Source of the DNA: Kondoa malvinella
Lineage: Eukaryota > Basidiomycota > Agaricostilbomycetes > Agaricostilbales > Kondoaceae
Direction: 5' to 3'
Length of the DNA stretch: 64,000 nt
NCBI GenBank assembly: GCA_039545315.1
Contig: BCIM01000008.1
Coordinates: 248,001-312,000 of the forward strand
Made by a program: the position numbers and the translations under genes. The notes under the pieces are model-generated. The model was not told where the DNA came from. It made no database searches and saw nothing but the letters and a program-made list of their open reading frames with translations. Below, piece after piece: positions 1 through 10,556 of the stretch (the stretch's first letter is position 1; each line of letters starts with the position of its first letter).

Positions 1-452
1 TGCAGGCAGCATACAATAACGATGCGGATAGACTCGCAGAGCGGATTAGGGCATGTAGGATGTGTGACTTGATTTTAACGCTTGGAATGGCCTGAGCGTC
101 TCTGCAACGGCAGCAGCAGGGCAGTAAGGCAGAGTTCCATGCTTGCTGAAGCTTGAAAGGCACACAGCACAGCTATTTTGATCTTCATGAGCAGGCAGCG
201 ATCCGTGCGCGACTTGTCTTTTAGCGTCTGTTGTGGAGAAGTGGGTTGTCCCTCTCCAACCAAGATCATTTTCCAGCAAAGAGGCAGGCCCTCTGAACGC
301 GTCACTCTTTCCACCAAAGATACTGCACTCGAACCAGAACAGGACTTCTCAAGAATTTCTGGGAGAATCGCGCGAACTCGACTTCTCGAACACTTTGCCT
401 TGACCTCGTTGACCGAAGTCCTTTTGCTCTTGCACGCGTGATATACGATACT
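1..452. other. 5' flank of chitin synthase
   Basis: I see no convincing gene here. The short open frames on both strands lack splice-consistent continuation and resemble nothing I know. The stretch just before 453 presumably holds the promoter and 5' leader of the chitin synthase. Confidence 0.4.
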
Positions 453-3400
453 ATGGCATACTATTCAACAAGCCCAACGCGTGGCTATGGCCAGCCTCAG
501 CAATCGCCTGAGCGGCTTCAAGCGAATCCATCGCCCTATCACGCTCAGCCTTATGCAGATACACAACAGGCAGATTACCACGCCCAACAGCCCTATGGAG
601 ACCCACAAGCAAGCTACCACGCATCCAACGATGACTTTTATGCAGACTACCACAGCAGGCCGTCGCAGGACGATAGCCGCTCAATGAGAAGCTTCAACAG
701 CAGGACTCAGTTGAACGAACCTACATACCAAGACTATCCTCCAGTCCCTACCATCCAGCATGGTTATACGCCTACGCAACAATATGGCAGCACGCCTGCT
801 ATCCAAACACCATACAGCGAGAAAAGCTATGGCCAACAAGACTATTTCAACGGCAGGCAACAGATGCCCATGCCTTCACCTTCTTTATCACCAACAGCCG
901 GCTACGGCTACGCTGCTCAAAGGCTTCTTCGCGCTCGAAGCACAAAACGAGTTGAACTCACCAATGGCAATTTGGTTCTCGATTGTCCCGTGCCCAATTC
1001 TATTCTTTCCTACGCCAAAGACTTTTCTGGTAACCCGGATGAATTCAAGAAGATGCGCTATACCGCTTGCACAAGTGATCCGGATGATTTCATTCGCAAC
1101 AAGTATACCTTGAGACAGACCCTGTATGGGCGAAAGACTGAAAGTGGGCTTCTTTATCGCCAAGCCAAGTTATGTCGCTGATTTCATATGATCTATAGTG
1201 GCCATCGTCGCTACTTGCTACAATGAGGACGAGAAACTGGTTAGCAAGGCTTTCTAAAAGGCTATACAGTAGCTAATCTGAATCTTCTGCTAACAGTTTG
1301 ATGATTCAATGACGAGCATCTGCAAGAACATTCAACATTTGCAATCCCGAACAAAGAGCAAAACCTGGGGTCCGAAATCATGGGAGAAAGTCGTCGTTTG
1401 CATTGTCGCCGATGGTCGTGCCAAGATTCACCCAAAGATGCTCAAGTAGGCCCTTGATTTGGCTTTCAAAAAGGGAAAACATTTGATTTGCGTATAGGAT
1501 GCTGGGTCTTTATGGTGTCTATCAAGAAGGTGTAGCGAAAGATGAAGTGATGGGCAAACCCGTTACGGCGCACATCTTTGAAGTGAGTATTCCATCCCCG
1601 TCTATATGATATGAGCTGCTCTGAATGCCTGCTTCAGTACTCGAGCCAAGTCGTTGTGGTCAGTCTCATCCGTTTGAAGACGACCCAAGGCTGAAATTCG
1701 AGACAGGACAAAATGGGCAATGTCGCAGGCGGTATTGCACCCATCCAAATGATCTTTGTGCTCAAAGAACAAAACAAGAAGAAGCTCAATTCGCACAGAT
1801 GGTTCTTCAACGCCATTTGCCAGTCCCTCAACCCGAATGTGTGCATTCTGCTTGATGTTGGTACTCGACCTTCTGGTTTGTCTTGGGGCAGCATAGTGAG
1901 CTAGTATTGATGTATGATCAGGCACATCGTTGTACAAGCTTTGGAAGGAGTTTGATAAACACAGCAATGTTGGAGGAGCGTAAGTTTGCGATCTGTTCTG
2001 CAGCCTGCCTCCGCTCATGTGTGTGCTTGCGATGTTGTAGTTGTGGAGAGATCACTGTCGATACCGGCAGAGGCTGCAGCAACCTGCTCAATCCGCTTGT
2101 GGCAGCGCAGAACTTTGAAGTAAGATGATTCTGTCTGACAAAGCATTCGCTGATCACGGTACTGCAGTACAAGATGTCCAACATTCTTGATAAGCCAACA
2201 GAGAGTGGTATGCTCCTCTGCTGCTGGATCATCGCGCAGTTCTGATATCCAAACCAGTTTTCGGCTACATCAGCGTCTTGCCTGGTGCCTTCTCTGCTTA
2301 TCGCTGGAAAGCGCTTCAGAACGCTCCGAACGGTAAGGGACCGCTTGCGTCGTACTTCTTGGGCGAGAAGATGCACGAACCTGGATATACTGGTTCAGCT
2401 TTCGATGCCAATGTTCGTGAAATGTTTCTAGTTTGCGGGATCAATACTGACTACGGAACCAGATGTATCTGGCGGAAGATAGAATTCTCTGTTTCGAGAT
2501 CGTGACCAAGAAGCGAGAAGCATGGGTTCTGAAATACGTCAAGGCGGCCAAGGCGTCTACAGATGCACCGAACGCCGCAGCCGAATTCATTAGTCAGCGT
2601 CGAAGATGGTTGAATGGTGCCTTCTTTGCTGCACTCTACGCCGTACTGCACTTTTACAGAATTTGGACTTCCGGTCATAATATACTTCGTTGCCTTTGGC
2701 TGAACATTGAGTTTTTGTACAATGCCATGTGGGTCAGCTTCCGATGGACGTCTGTGCTTGCTGACTGTGCACAGCGTCATGGTCTTCACCTTCATCGCCC
2801 CGGCCAATTTCTACCTCGGTACGTTTCCTCACGCCTATGTTGGGTGTCAAACCTGACTCATTTGCAGCATTCTTCTTCTTGGCAAGCTCAAGTGTACAAG
2901 ATCCGAACAATGATCCCTTCGGCGGTGAAGGAGCTTCAGTACTGCAAGTTCTCACAAACGTCTATCTCGCTCTACTTTTCGTCATTCTGGTCTGTTCCTT
3001 GGGCAACCGGCCGCAAGGTAGTAGAGTCGCATATATCGGCTGCATGGTCATCTTTGCTCTGCTATTCGTATGTTTATCCTCACCTTGGGCATGAACTTCG
3101 CTTATGCGTACGATTGTCAGGGTGTTGCTCTATACTGCGCTGGATGGACCATCTGGCTCGTCGTACCCAAGACACTCGATGGATGGAAAGACTTTGGTGC
3201 GCTGATGAGCCAGCCAGCATTCCGAGACATTGTCATTTCGCTTGGTGCCAGTAAGTCCTTTGACTTCCAGGCGGTAGCAGCAGGCTGACTCCTGTCTAGC
3301 TTATGGGCTATACATCTACGCGAGCGTCCTGCACGCTGAGCCATGGCATCTTATTACTTCCTTCGTCCAATATATGCTGCTACTTCCTTCGACCATCAAC

Positions 3401-4191
3401 ATCTTGTCCATCTACTCCTTCTGCAACATCCACGACGTTTCTTGGGGCACGAAGGGTTAGCTTTGCACACTGTTCTTTTGATAACGCTCACTGTGCAAAT
3501 AGGATCTACCGCCGTCGCTCTGGGAGGAACCAAGAAGGGTAAAGATGGCGAAGTCGAAGTAGACGTGCCTACGAACGAGAAGGACGTCAACGATGTCTGG
3601 CTGGCAATGCGTAAAGATCTGTCAGTGAAGTCGCTCGAGGTCAAGGAAAAAAGATCTGCGTCAGCCAAACGTAAGTCTGCACCCTTTTCAGTAGCAAATT
3701 CATCCCGCTCATGTCCAAAATATCAAAAAGAGGAAGATCACATGCGCAACTTTCGTACTAACTTCGTACGTCGGACCTGTCGTGCGCTGGCAATTGCTGA
3801 AAATTTGTCTAGGTCGTCATTTTTGCGCTTTGCAATGTGCGTTTTCCGCAGGCAGGTCGATTCTCATCTGATCCCCTCTCCAGATTGCCCTTGTGCTCGT
3901 CTTCACCTCGACTTTCTTCCGCAATTGGGCCAATAATCACTTTGGGACTCCAGGCAGTCAAGGTGAATTGACATTGACATTTCTTTCACTTTTGTTGACC
4001 TTTACGCGCAGTCAACCCGTACATGACGATGGTCTTCTGGTCGGTTGCTGGAATGGCAGCCTTCCGTGCATTCGGATCAACCATGTGTGAGTGTGCATTT
4101 TCTATGACAATTTTGGTTCGCTGATGTTTTGTCTAGATATCTTATTGCGTTGCATTGGTCAATAGGCGGCGAGAGTGCTTGTGTACAATAG
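453..4191 (+). CDS. Chitin synthase, class I-III type
   Basis: A family 2 glycosyltransferase of the plasma membrane that polymerises chitin from UDP-GlcNAc. The first exon (to about 1142) encodes a Gln/Tyr/Pro-rich N-terminus, then the chitin synthase N-terminal domain. Later exons give [48 protein letters not shown] and the catalytic QRRRWLNG near 2600, followed by several membrane spans and the C-terminal [12 protein letters not shown] near 3430. About 20 introns of 45-60 nt are needed; all identified ones use GT..AG (for example GTCAGT at about 1660, GTTCGT at about 2411). The ATG at 453 is preferred over an in-frame GTG at 438. The predicted protein is of ordinary length for the family, with no break seen. 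The conserved C-terminus and N-terminal domain exclude the myosin-linked class V/VII enzymes. Confidence 0.93.
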
Positions 4192-5170
4192 CTATGTCTT
4201 GTTCAGTTCTGCTTGTATTGGCTCGCGTGCGACAAACCGCAGTGACTTTTCCGAACCCGAGCTTGGACAGCGACAGCCTAGGAGACTGATGCCAAGCGCG
4301 TCAATATCTTTTCTGAAAGTAGAAAGTATATCATGCCTGCAGTGAAAACCCGCGAGATGTTCTAGGCCTTGGATGCCAATGGGCCATTTCATCCAAATCT
4401 TATTAATCGATCTATGTTTTGCTCTGTGCGGAAGGCCACAATATACGCGGAAGCTGTCTCTCGTGCCCCGAGCTTCTCTGGTCTCTGCCATCATACAGCG
4501 GAAGCCCGGACAAGGCCTGATCAAATGCTTTCGAGACATGAAAGCAGCCTCCAAAAGGCTCATCTTCCTCTTACAGCGTGCTCCACTGCTTCTATTACTT
4601 CATCCGGTCCAATATCAGGGCAAGCAGCGAGGGGATCAGCTAAAATTCAGCCAATTGAGGCTGCTGGCAGGATTTGCTGGACCAGCATAACTTAGCGATA
4701 TGAAGTCGCCGTAGTTGGCAGCTTGCAGGCTTGTACTGCAGAGTATGTGCGCTATTGTCTGAAGGACGGGGGACTATATTATACCGCGAGTCCCCTTTGC
4801 TTGCCTTACATCTGTTCTGGCTTGTCGCACCTTGGTTCCCTTCACCATTGCTTCTAAAGGCAATGAAGGTCACTCTATATGCTTTCTATGGGTCTAACGA
4901 TTTGTTTATATTGTCCCCGTCATACTGTCAGTTCCAAGAACAGTCGTGCTGTCTGACTGAGCCATTCATTTCTCTTGCTGCCCAGCTTGCTTGCTGAAGC
5001 CTACACTCTTTCGACTCCCCGCTCTTCCCATTCTAGCCTCCGATAGCAAAAGCAAGGAGAACGACTGGACAGATGGCGAGTTAGTCGATGCGACGATACA
5101 GCCAGCACATGATCGACTTCAGATTGGAGGTCAGGTCCATCGGCACTTCATGCTTCTAGAGCTGATGAGA
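4192..5170. other. Unresolved stretch, no supported gene
   Basis: Several 60-120 codon open frames overlap here on both strands, the longest being at 4369-4695 (+) and 4192-4563 (-). None shows a known motif, and I could not link them by splice sites into a longer frame. It may hold the chitin synthase 3' UTR and remnants of a gene. Confidence 0.3.
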
Positions 5171-5732
5171 AGTCGTGTCAAAGTATGGCGAAGAAGCTGA
5201 AGGAGACCAGCATCGGGTTGTTGGTGATCAAGTCGGGCAAGATGCTGGATCGACTAACGAGGAAGAAGTCGCAGTGGAGGAAGTGACTGGATGTACGTAA
5301 CGATAAGTATAATAGATTTGTGAATAGACTACAGCATAACGTTATTGTCCTCAATGAGCACTTTGGTCAGCTTGGGCCCAAATAATCCCCGCAATGTCCG
5401 CATACAAGTCAATGTGCCTTTGAGAGACATGATTCCATTGAGTGCATTGCCTTTGATGGGTGCCGCTGCCCTGAAGAACCCTGTAAGTATATACCCCGCT
5501 ACAGCCCTTGCAGAACATTCGTCCGTGGTACCGCATCTGGAGAGCGCTTAGCCGACATCTGACGCAGCATGAGATTGTCTTACACGCAACACGGTAGCCG
5601 ACTCAGTAGTTTGCTCCTTGGGGACCGCTATGTACCGATTACCAGACTGATCTTGTCCGATAAGAGGGTCTTCGATATAAGTACCAACCGCCTTGCCGTA
5701 ATTCTGGTATGTATAGGTCAGCAAGTCATATT
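5171..5732. other. Possible exons on both strands, unresolved
   Basis: On the plus strand, about 5197-5290 reads as an acidic segment ending in NEEEVAVEEVTGC, followed by a possible GTAACG..CAG intron into a frame starting MSTLVSLGP at about 5354. On the minus strand, about 5700-5585 reads VGTYIEDPLIGQDQSGNRYI and could be spliced to the Trp-rich gene upstream and to a frame with MRTLRGLFGPK at about 5410. Both readings are open over much of the same DNA. I cannot choose between them from sequence alone. Confidence 0.25.
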
Positions 5733-6062
5733 TTAGTAGTGAGGGAAGCGGACCGGATGACTGGGAACGCGTTTACCATGATCACGCCATTCGTCGATTG
5801 CGGAATCATAGTGGTAACCACGATGATCGACCAAGTATTGGTCGGAATGATGGACCCAAGCTTGCAATGCTGTGTCATAGTGAATCCAGGCTTGCCTGGT
5901 GGCATCCCAATGTTCCGTCCATGCTTGGCCATCCCATTTGCGGCGCCAAATTCGAGCGGCGCCATCCCATTGATTGCCGTGGGCATCATATGTCACGCCG
6001 TTGTGGACACTTCTTGGTCCAGCACCAGGGGCTATTGCTGCTTGATTGGATCGGGAGCTCAT
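5733..6062 (-). CDS. Small Trp/His/Asp-rich protein of unknown function
   Basis: Reading from the ATG at 6062, this gives about 109 residues. The middle is unusually rich in Trp, His, Asp and Tyr, with loosely repeated units such as QWDGAARIW, KWDGQAWTEHW, QAWIHYD, QAWVHHSD and AIDEW spaced by roughly 7-12 residues. I see no signal peptide, membrane span or known domain. A possible intron near the end (donor GTCCGC or GTAAAC, acceptor CAG at about 5702) could extend the protein into about 5640 or further, so the C-terminus is uncertain. A TATA-like element lies about 145 bases upstream. Confidence 0.5.
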   Translation of the reverse strand: MSSRSNQAAIAPGAGPRSVHNGVTYDAHGNQWDGAARIWRRKWDGQAWTEHWDATRQAWIHYDTALQAWVHHSDQYLVDHRGYHYDSAIDEWRDHGKRVPSHPVRFPHY

Positions 6063-6202
6063 AATGACAGTAAAATCCGACAGAGAGACTTTGACTGGAT
6101 CAAGAGAACTTTCTAGCTATGGATAAGAAGGCGATAAAGAAAGCGATTGAATGGCAGTCGATCGGTTTGATGGAGCAAGAGCAAGAGAGCAAAATGGCGC
6201 CC

Positions 6203-6211
6203 TTTTTATAA
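6203..6211 (-). promoter_or_regulatory. TATA-like element upstream of the Trp-rich gene
   Basis: On the minus strand this reads TTATAAAAAG, about 145 bases before the ATG at 6062. Position and composition fit a core promoter TATA box for the minus-strand gene; this is inference from sequence only. Confidence 0.4.
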
Positions 6212-7025
6212 GGTCCTAAATCCGAGGGAAAGAAGTCTTCTCAAATACAAAGGAGTGGCACGGATAAGGGCTAGATTCCAGTACGACCATGGGCCCGCAA
6301 GCTAGGGAGGATCGAGTAGGCTGGTCACTTTGCTGGCAAGACAAGAACCGGTATGGCAAAGATGATAGCTAACGATGAAGCACAGAGTGTATTTTGCAGA
6401 AGGGAACAGGCGATCGTATTTTGCAAGAAGCGACAAAAAGGGCTAGCATTGTCCAGATACTTGAATGCGACACGGTCCGCGACACGATTTGCAATTGACA
6501 AGCGAATTGACAAGCGGACGATTGGCCTGAGCGAGGATCCTTTGACTTGAAGACTCTTCAGCAGATCAAACAGAAGCTTATCCTGCTGCAGGATCCCATG
6601 TAGAATGGCGGCCAGCTTGAAGCCTGACGCCTAACCTCGGATTTGCTGTTCCTTGCTATCAACGCAATCCTAGCGCGAGACACTGCCTCATTCCTTGCAA
6701 TCGTGGTCGAAGTCGCTAATTCAGCGCAGAGCGAGCCATATTGATTCAATCAGACGTGGCGCTGGCGGTCATGCGTCAAAATGTGAAGCCAATCGAAATC
6801 GCAACTCTTGCTTCGATAACGCCAATTCCTTGTCTCTGTGTCGTCTCAGCTGTCTGTTTCGATCTGTATCTCTCAACTTTGACAGATCCGCTGTCTCGAA
6901 ATGTTCTCTGCTGCCCGAATGCCAGAACAGCAACCTCTCTTGAACGCAGAATCGTGCGCTGCCACCTGCAAGCACTGATCGATGCTTATCAGTCCTACAG
7001 ATCCACGAACGAACAGCAGCCTGAA
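6212..7025. other. Intergenic region, no gene seen
   Basis: About 800 bases between the Trp-rich gene and cytochrome b561. Open frames at 6353-6550 and 6558-6749 show no family motif or splice context. It probably contains divergent promoters; the last part is the 5' leader of the b561 gene. Confidence 0.35.
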
Positions 7026-8108
7026 ATGTCTCACGTTCAATTGGCTTCCAATGTCGGCCGAAATACATCAGCAGTGAGCTTTCCGCGCTGGGAGCTAAAT
7101 GAAACTAATACAGAGTAGCTCGTCACGCAAATTGGACTGCTCAGTAGTACAGTGTTGATACTGTATATCGTTTGGGCCAATCCTGCTGGTGCGTTGATCT
7201 TGTCGATACGCGTTCTGTGCTCATCGGTTTTGAACAGGCTTGTTCAGTTATCAGTGAGTCCTATGATCGTTACAGAGCAGCCAGCTTATCGTCTGCTAGT
7301 CCTACCCTGCAAATCTTTGCGGTTCTGTTCCTCAGTCAAGGGATATTGTTGCTGCAGCCTACAGCTGGTCCAGTAGTTAGCTTTCTGTCTCTTGACGCGT
7401 TTGTACGAATGCTGATGTTCTATCTAGAATAAGAAGCGTGGTCTTGATCTCCATCAGTCTGCCCAGATCTTGGGTAGTTTAATCGGTGAGTTTCCTGGAA
7501 TAATTGATCTCCCCTCTGGCTGAAGCACGGTCAGGTGTCGCTGGTGTCTTTATCATCTACTACAACAAAAAGTTACACGATGCACCGCATTTCACATCTT
7601 GGCATGGCTTGTGCGGAATCATCGTGCGTCTCTTTATGCTGATCAGACAGGAAGCTGATCTACTATAGACTGTTTCTCTCATCGCTTTCCAAGCTCTACT
7701 AGGTCTCATCATTGGTCGCAAGCCAGGACAAAAGCTACTAGGCGTACAAAGAGCAAAGAGTCTATGGAAGTGGCATAGGTGAGATTTCTGATCTCATTCC
7801 AGCCGGGTTTCTTGCTGATATACAGTAGGTTATCGGGATACCTTATACTCACATTCATGTACATCACCGTCATGCTCGCTCTGTCGAGTGCGGATTGGGT
7901 CAAGCAGCATTCGAATTGGTTGCAGCGGGATGCAGCTATTGCTGGAGTGAGCTTCTTCTTTCGTAGCTCTAGGACATACTGATGTCAGAATAGCTGACTG
8001 TCGCTTGGTTCTGCATCATTGCGAGACTAGAGTGAGTCACGTTTGTCGACTGTATTTGACGAAAACTGATAATGTTGCCGCAGGACTTCGAAGATGCAAT
8101 TCTTCTAA
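7026..8108 (+). CDS. Cytochrome b561-domain membrane protein
   Basis: A di-haem transmembrane oxidoreductase of the CYB561D/b561 superfamily, expected to move electrons across an internal membrane with ascorbate as the usual donor. Starting MSHVQLASN, splicing about nine short introns gives hydrophobic segments LLSSTVLILYIVWANPA and TLQIFAVLFLSQGILLLQP. These are followed by the haem-ligand histidines in KKRGLDLHQSAQILG (about 7440), FTSWHGLCGI (about 7600) and LWKWHRLSGYL (about 7770-7830). A last span follows in LTVAWFCIIARLE. The final GTGAGT donor at about 8033 suggests a terminal exon ending at 8108; without it the stop is at 8035. The protein is about 230 residues, normal for the single-domain form, with no reductase or DOMON partner domain. 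It lies upstream of ATG8 in the same orientation. Confidence 0.85.
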
Positions 8109-8336
8109 TCCGGTAGCATTCCATGTACATAGAGAGTCATTAGCTTGTATACAGAGCTTCCGGCTTGCACGACGCTCTAAGATTTTCTCGTGGCGACTGC
8201 GACGGAGGCATGACGACTCGCTCTCTCGCTCTCTCCCTTGTCTTCCGCAAGCACCTACCTCAACTCGCCTACACTTGTCAAGCACTTCTACGCGACTACT
8301 ACACGTGCCAGTAACTACAGAGAGACACAGAGAGAT

Positions 8337-9183
8337 ATGCGTTCCAAAGTGAGCTGCTAGCCCAATCTGGTCATTCGCCTTGCCCAGAGTTGATTCTCTT
8401 CCTTTCCAGTTCAAGGATGAGCACCCGTTGGTCATCTACAGTGGTATGCTGTACGCTGTCGCTGAGCAGCAGACAGATTCGAGAAGCGCAAGGCGGAAGC
8501 AGAACGGATCCGACAGAAGTACGCGGACCGTATACCTGTCCGTCTCCAATCGATGTTGCGCTGTTTGGCGCTCATTACGTTGAGGACGAACAGGTCATTT
8601 GCGAAAAGGCCGAACGAACAGACATCCCTACTATAGACAAGAAGAAATACCTCGTTCCCAGTGATTTGACCGTGTAGGGCCCAAAGTACTATTCGTCAAC
8701 ATAGGCTGACTGGGATGGGCGATACAGCGGACAATTTGTCTATGTCATTCGTAAACGCATCAAGCTCGCGCCTGAGAAGGCCATCTTTATCTTTGTGGAT
8801 GAAGTGCTCCCTCCCACCGCGGCGTTGATGAGCTCGATCTATGAAGAGCATCGGGATGAGGATGGTTTCCTGTGAGTTGAACCGTCGGATAACGATCATG
8901 CATGCTAATGTGACTGTCTAGATATGTTACGTATTCGGGTAAGGTTGGAATGCGCACAAGGTAGCTTTGCTGACCTCTGCACATTTGCGAATCTTACAGG
9001 AGAGAACACGTAAGTACACCGGTATCCCAGCCATCACTGTGCTAATCTGTTGATTTGCAGCTTCGGCCTAGAAGAGGTAACGGACTCTGCCTGATTCGGT
9101 CGCACGCTATAATTTGTATTTGTATTCGCAAGATCTAGGAAGGAGAACGCCTGGGATTTGGTCGTATGTGTCTTGTACTTTAG
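8337..9183 (+). CDS. ATG8: Autophagy ubiquitin-like modifier ATG8
   Basis: The ubiquitin-like protein that is conjugated to phosphatidylethanolamine on autophagosome membranes. Exon 1 encodes only MRSK. Later exons give [108 protein letters not shown], nearly identical to other fungal ATG8. The protein is split by about eight introns of 50-65 nt. After the conserved ENTFG, where ATG4 cleaves, the frame continues with a tail of roughly 16 residues ([16 protein letters not shown]) to a TAG at 9181. Fungal tails vary, so this one would simply be removed. A CT-rich leader (about 8215-8240) precedes the ATG. It converges with the RAD57-like gene, leaving 68 bases between stops. Confidence 0.96.
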
Positions 9184-9251
9184 CTTTATTTCATCAACAA
9201 CCCCAAACCCACAACATAACCCACTGCTTTTTGCAATTGTACATGTACACC

Positions 9252-10441
9252 TTATGACTGATCCATCTGCGTCGCTTCTTGCTCCAATGCAGCCAGCATG
9301 TCAACATCCGACACGTCAAGCCACATTGAATCTTCATCATCCTCTTCGACCACTGGCTCCTTTTCTTCTTGGATGCACTCAATCCCACCCATGCCAATCT
9401 TGAACCTCTTACTACCCCTAGCAGCAAAAGGACTAAAGACCAACGCAATTTCCCTTGTATCTCTACCCCTTCTACTGAGCATGACACGCGTATCCACCAA
9501 ATTCGCCCAACTCAAGCCCAAAGCAGCTTGTTTCGTCTTGTTGCCATCGCTACCAAAATGAATCGCCTGACTTGCATAACTCAGTCCTTCTGCTCCACCA
9601 CCACCACGACCACGAGAAAAAACATCAGAAACTTGGTTGATGATGAGAATGACAAGTTTGTATGCTGCCGCTAGTGATTTCAACCTTGCGCCGAAAGTGG
9701 ATAAATCTTTACCTCGTTGCAAGAGGGAAGTGGAAGCGTATTCTGATCGGACTGGTGCTGCTATCGAGTCTATTACTACTAGTCTAATTGGAGTGGTTGA
9801 TAGTAAAGCCGGTAAGACGTAAGATATTGTATGTTCTAAATCTTCTAAGGTAGGACAAGAAGCTAGGTGAATTCGATCGAGTGCTTGAGGTGTTGAAGTA
9901 TGATGGGCGAGTTGTAATAAACGAGAAGAAGGGAAGGCTGATTCGGAAGAAAGGAAAGCTGCGTCGCCTGATAGACCACCTTCTGATAATTTGAGCTGAA
10001 CCCGGAGACAGAATTGGATTGCGAGGTGAGATTTCCCTGCTGATCTGCGTCTGGTGCTTCAGCACGAGTTGAAGGGATGTGCAAGACGACATACGCTTCG
10101 CCTACTAATTCTGTTATCGTACCAGGTCTTAGACCTCCACCTAACAAAGCATCCAACTGTTGATCACCCGTCTTGAGCAATTCAAGAGGTGCTTGACACA
10201 ATATCGAAACGGTGCTACAATTTGGCATGCGTTGTTGAGCGAGCAGTTGAAGACATTTATCAATTTCTATAGCAGACAATTTCGTGCGCTGAATGAGAGC
10301 TCCAGGTGGACATGAGAGGACTTCAGCAAAAGTTGTGAACCCTGCTTTGAGCAAGAAAGCGCGATATCGTTTGTTTGAAACGTGTTGCAGGCTTTCTTCA
10401 TCACGCATAGGCTTGACGCTGCTGCTGTTTGAGGCATTCAA
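9252..10441 (-). CDS. RAD51 paralogue, RAD57/XRCC3-like recombination ATPase
   Basis: A RecA-fold ATPase expected to mediate RAD51 filament assembly in homologous recombination. Two exons are separated by a 50-nt intron (10094-10045). An N-terminal helical region is followed by LLKTGDQQLDALLGGGLRPG and a Walker A, GEASAGKSHL, that spans the splice junction. The Walker B follows in RLVVIDSIAAPVRSEY, then LVILIINQVSDVFSRG and LGLSWANLVDTRVMLSRR. These are the standard order and residues for RAD57/XRCC3. The C-terminus is acidic. The length of about 380 residues is slightly short for yeast Rad57 and normal for XRCC3. The ATG at 10441 is 116 bases from the divergent coiled-coil gene. The assignment to RAD57 rather than XRCC3 or DMC1-type is by motif style only. 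Confidence 0.88.
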
Positions 10442-10528
10442 AGTGTGTTGTTGACCGTGGAGAGGTAATAGTGTTTATTTTGCAAGCAGCGATGTCAAAG
10501 AGGATGATACCCGCGTAAGAGAGGGGGC

Positions 10529-10552
10529 CAGAGATAGAGAGAGAGAGAGGAC
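10529..10552 (+). repeat. GA-rich simple tract before the Cnn_1N gene start
   Basis: A GA microsatellite-like tract ends a few bases before the ATG at 10557, in the 116-base space shared with the divergent RAD57-like gene. Similar purine or pyrimidine tracts precede other genes in the window (about 8215, 26775 and 34150), so it may be a general promoter feature. Confidence 0.5.
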
Positions 10553-10556
10553 GACA

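Noticed and set aside
1661..1706. Apparent frameshift in chitin synthase between YSSQVV and [11 protein letters not shown]
   Set aside because: A regular GTCAGT..ACAG intron of about 46 nt resolves it and joins the conserved segments in frame.
5400..5730. NDUFAF2/NDUFA12-like complex I assembly factor on the minus strand
   Set aside because: The pieces GQDQSGNRYI and MRTLRGLFGPK each recall the family, but they occur in the reverse order expected for the protein, so the resemblance is probably accidental.
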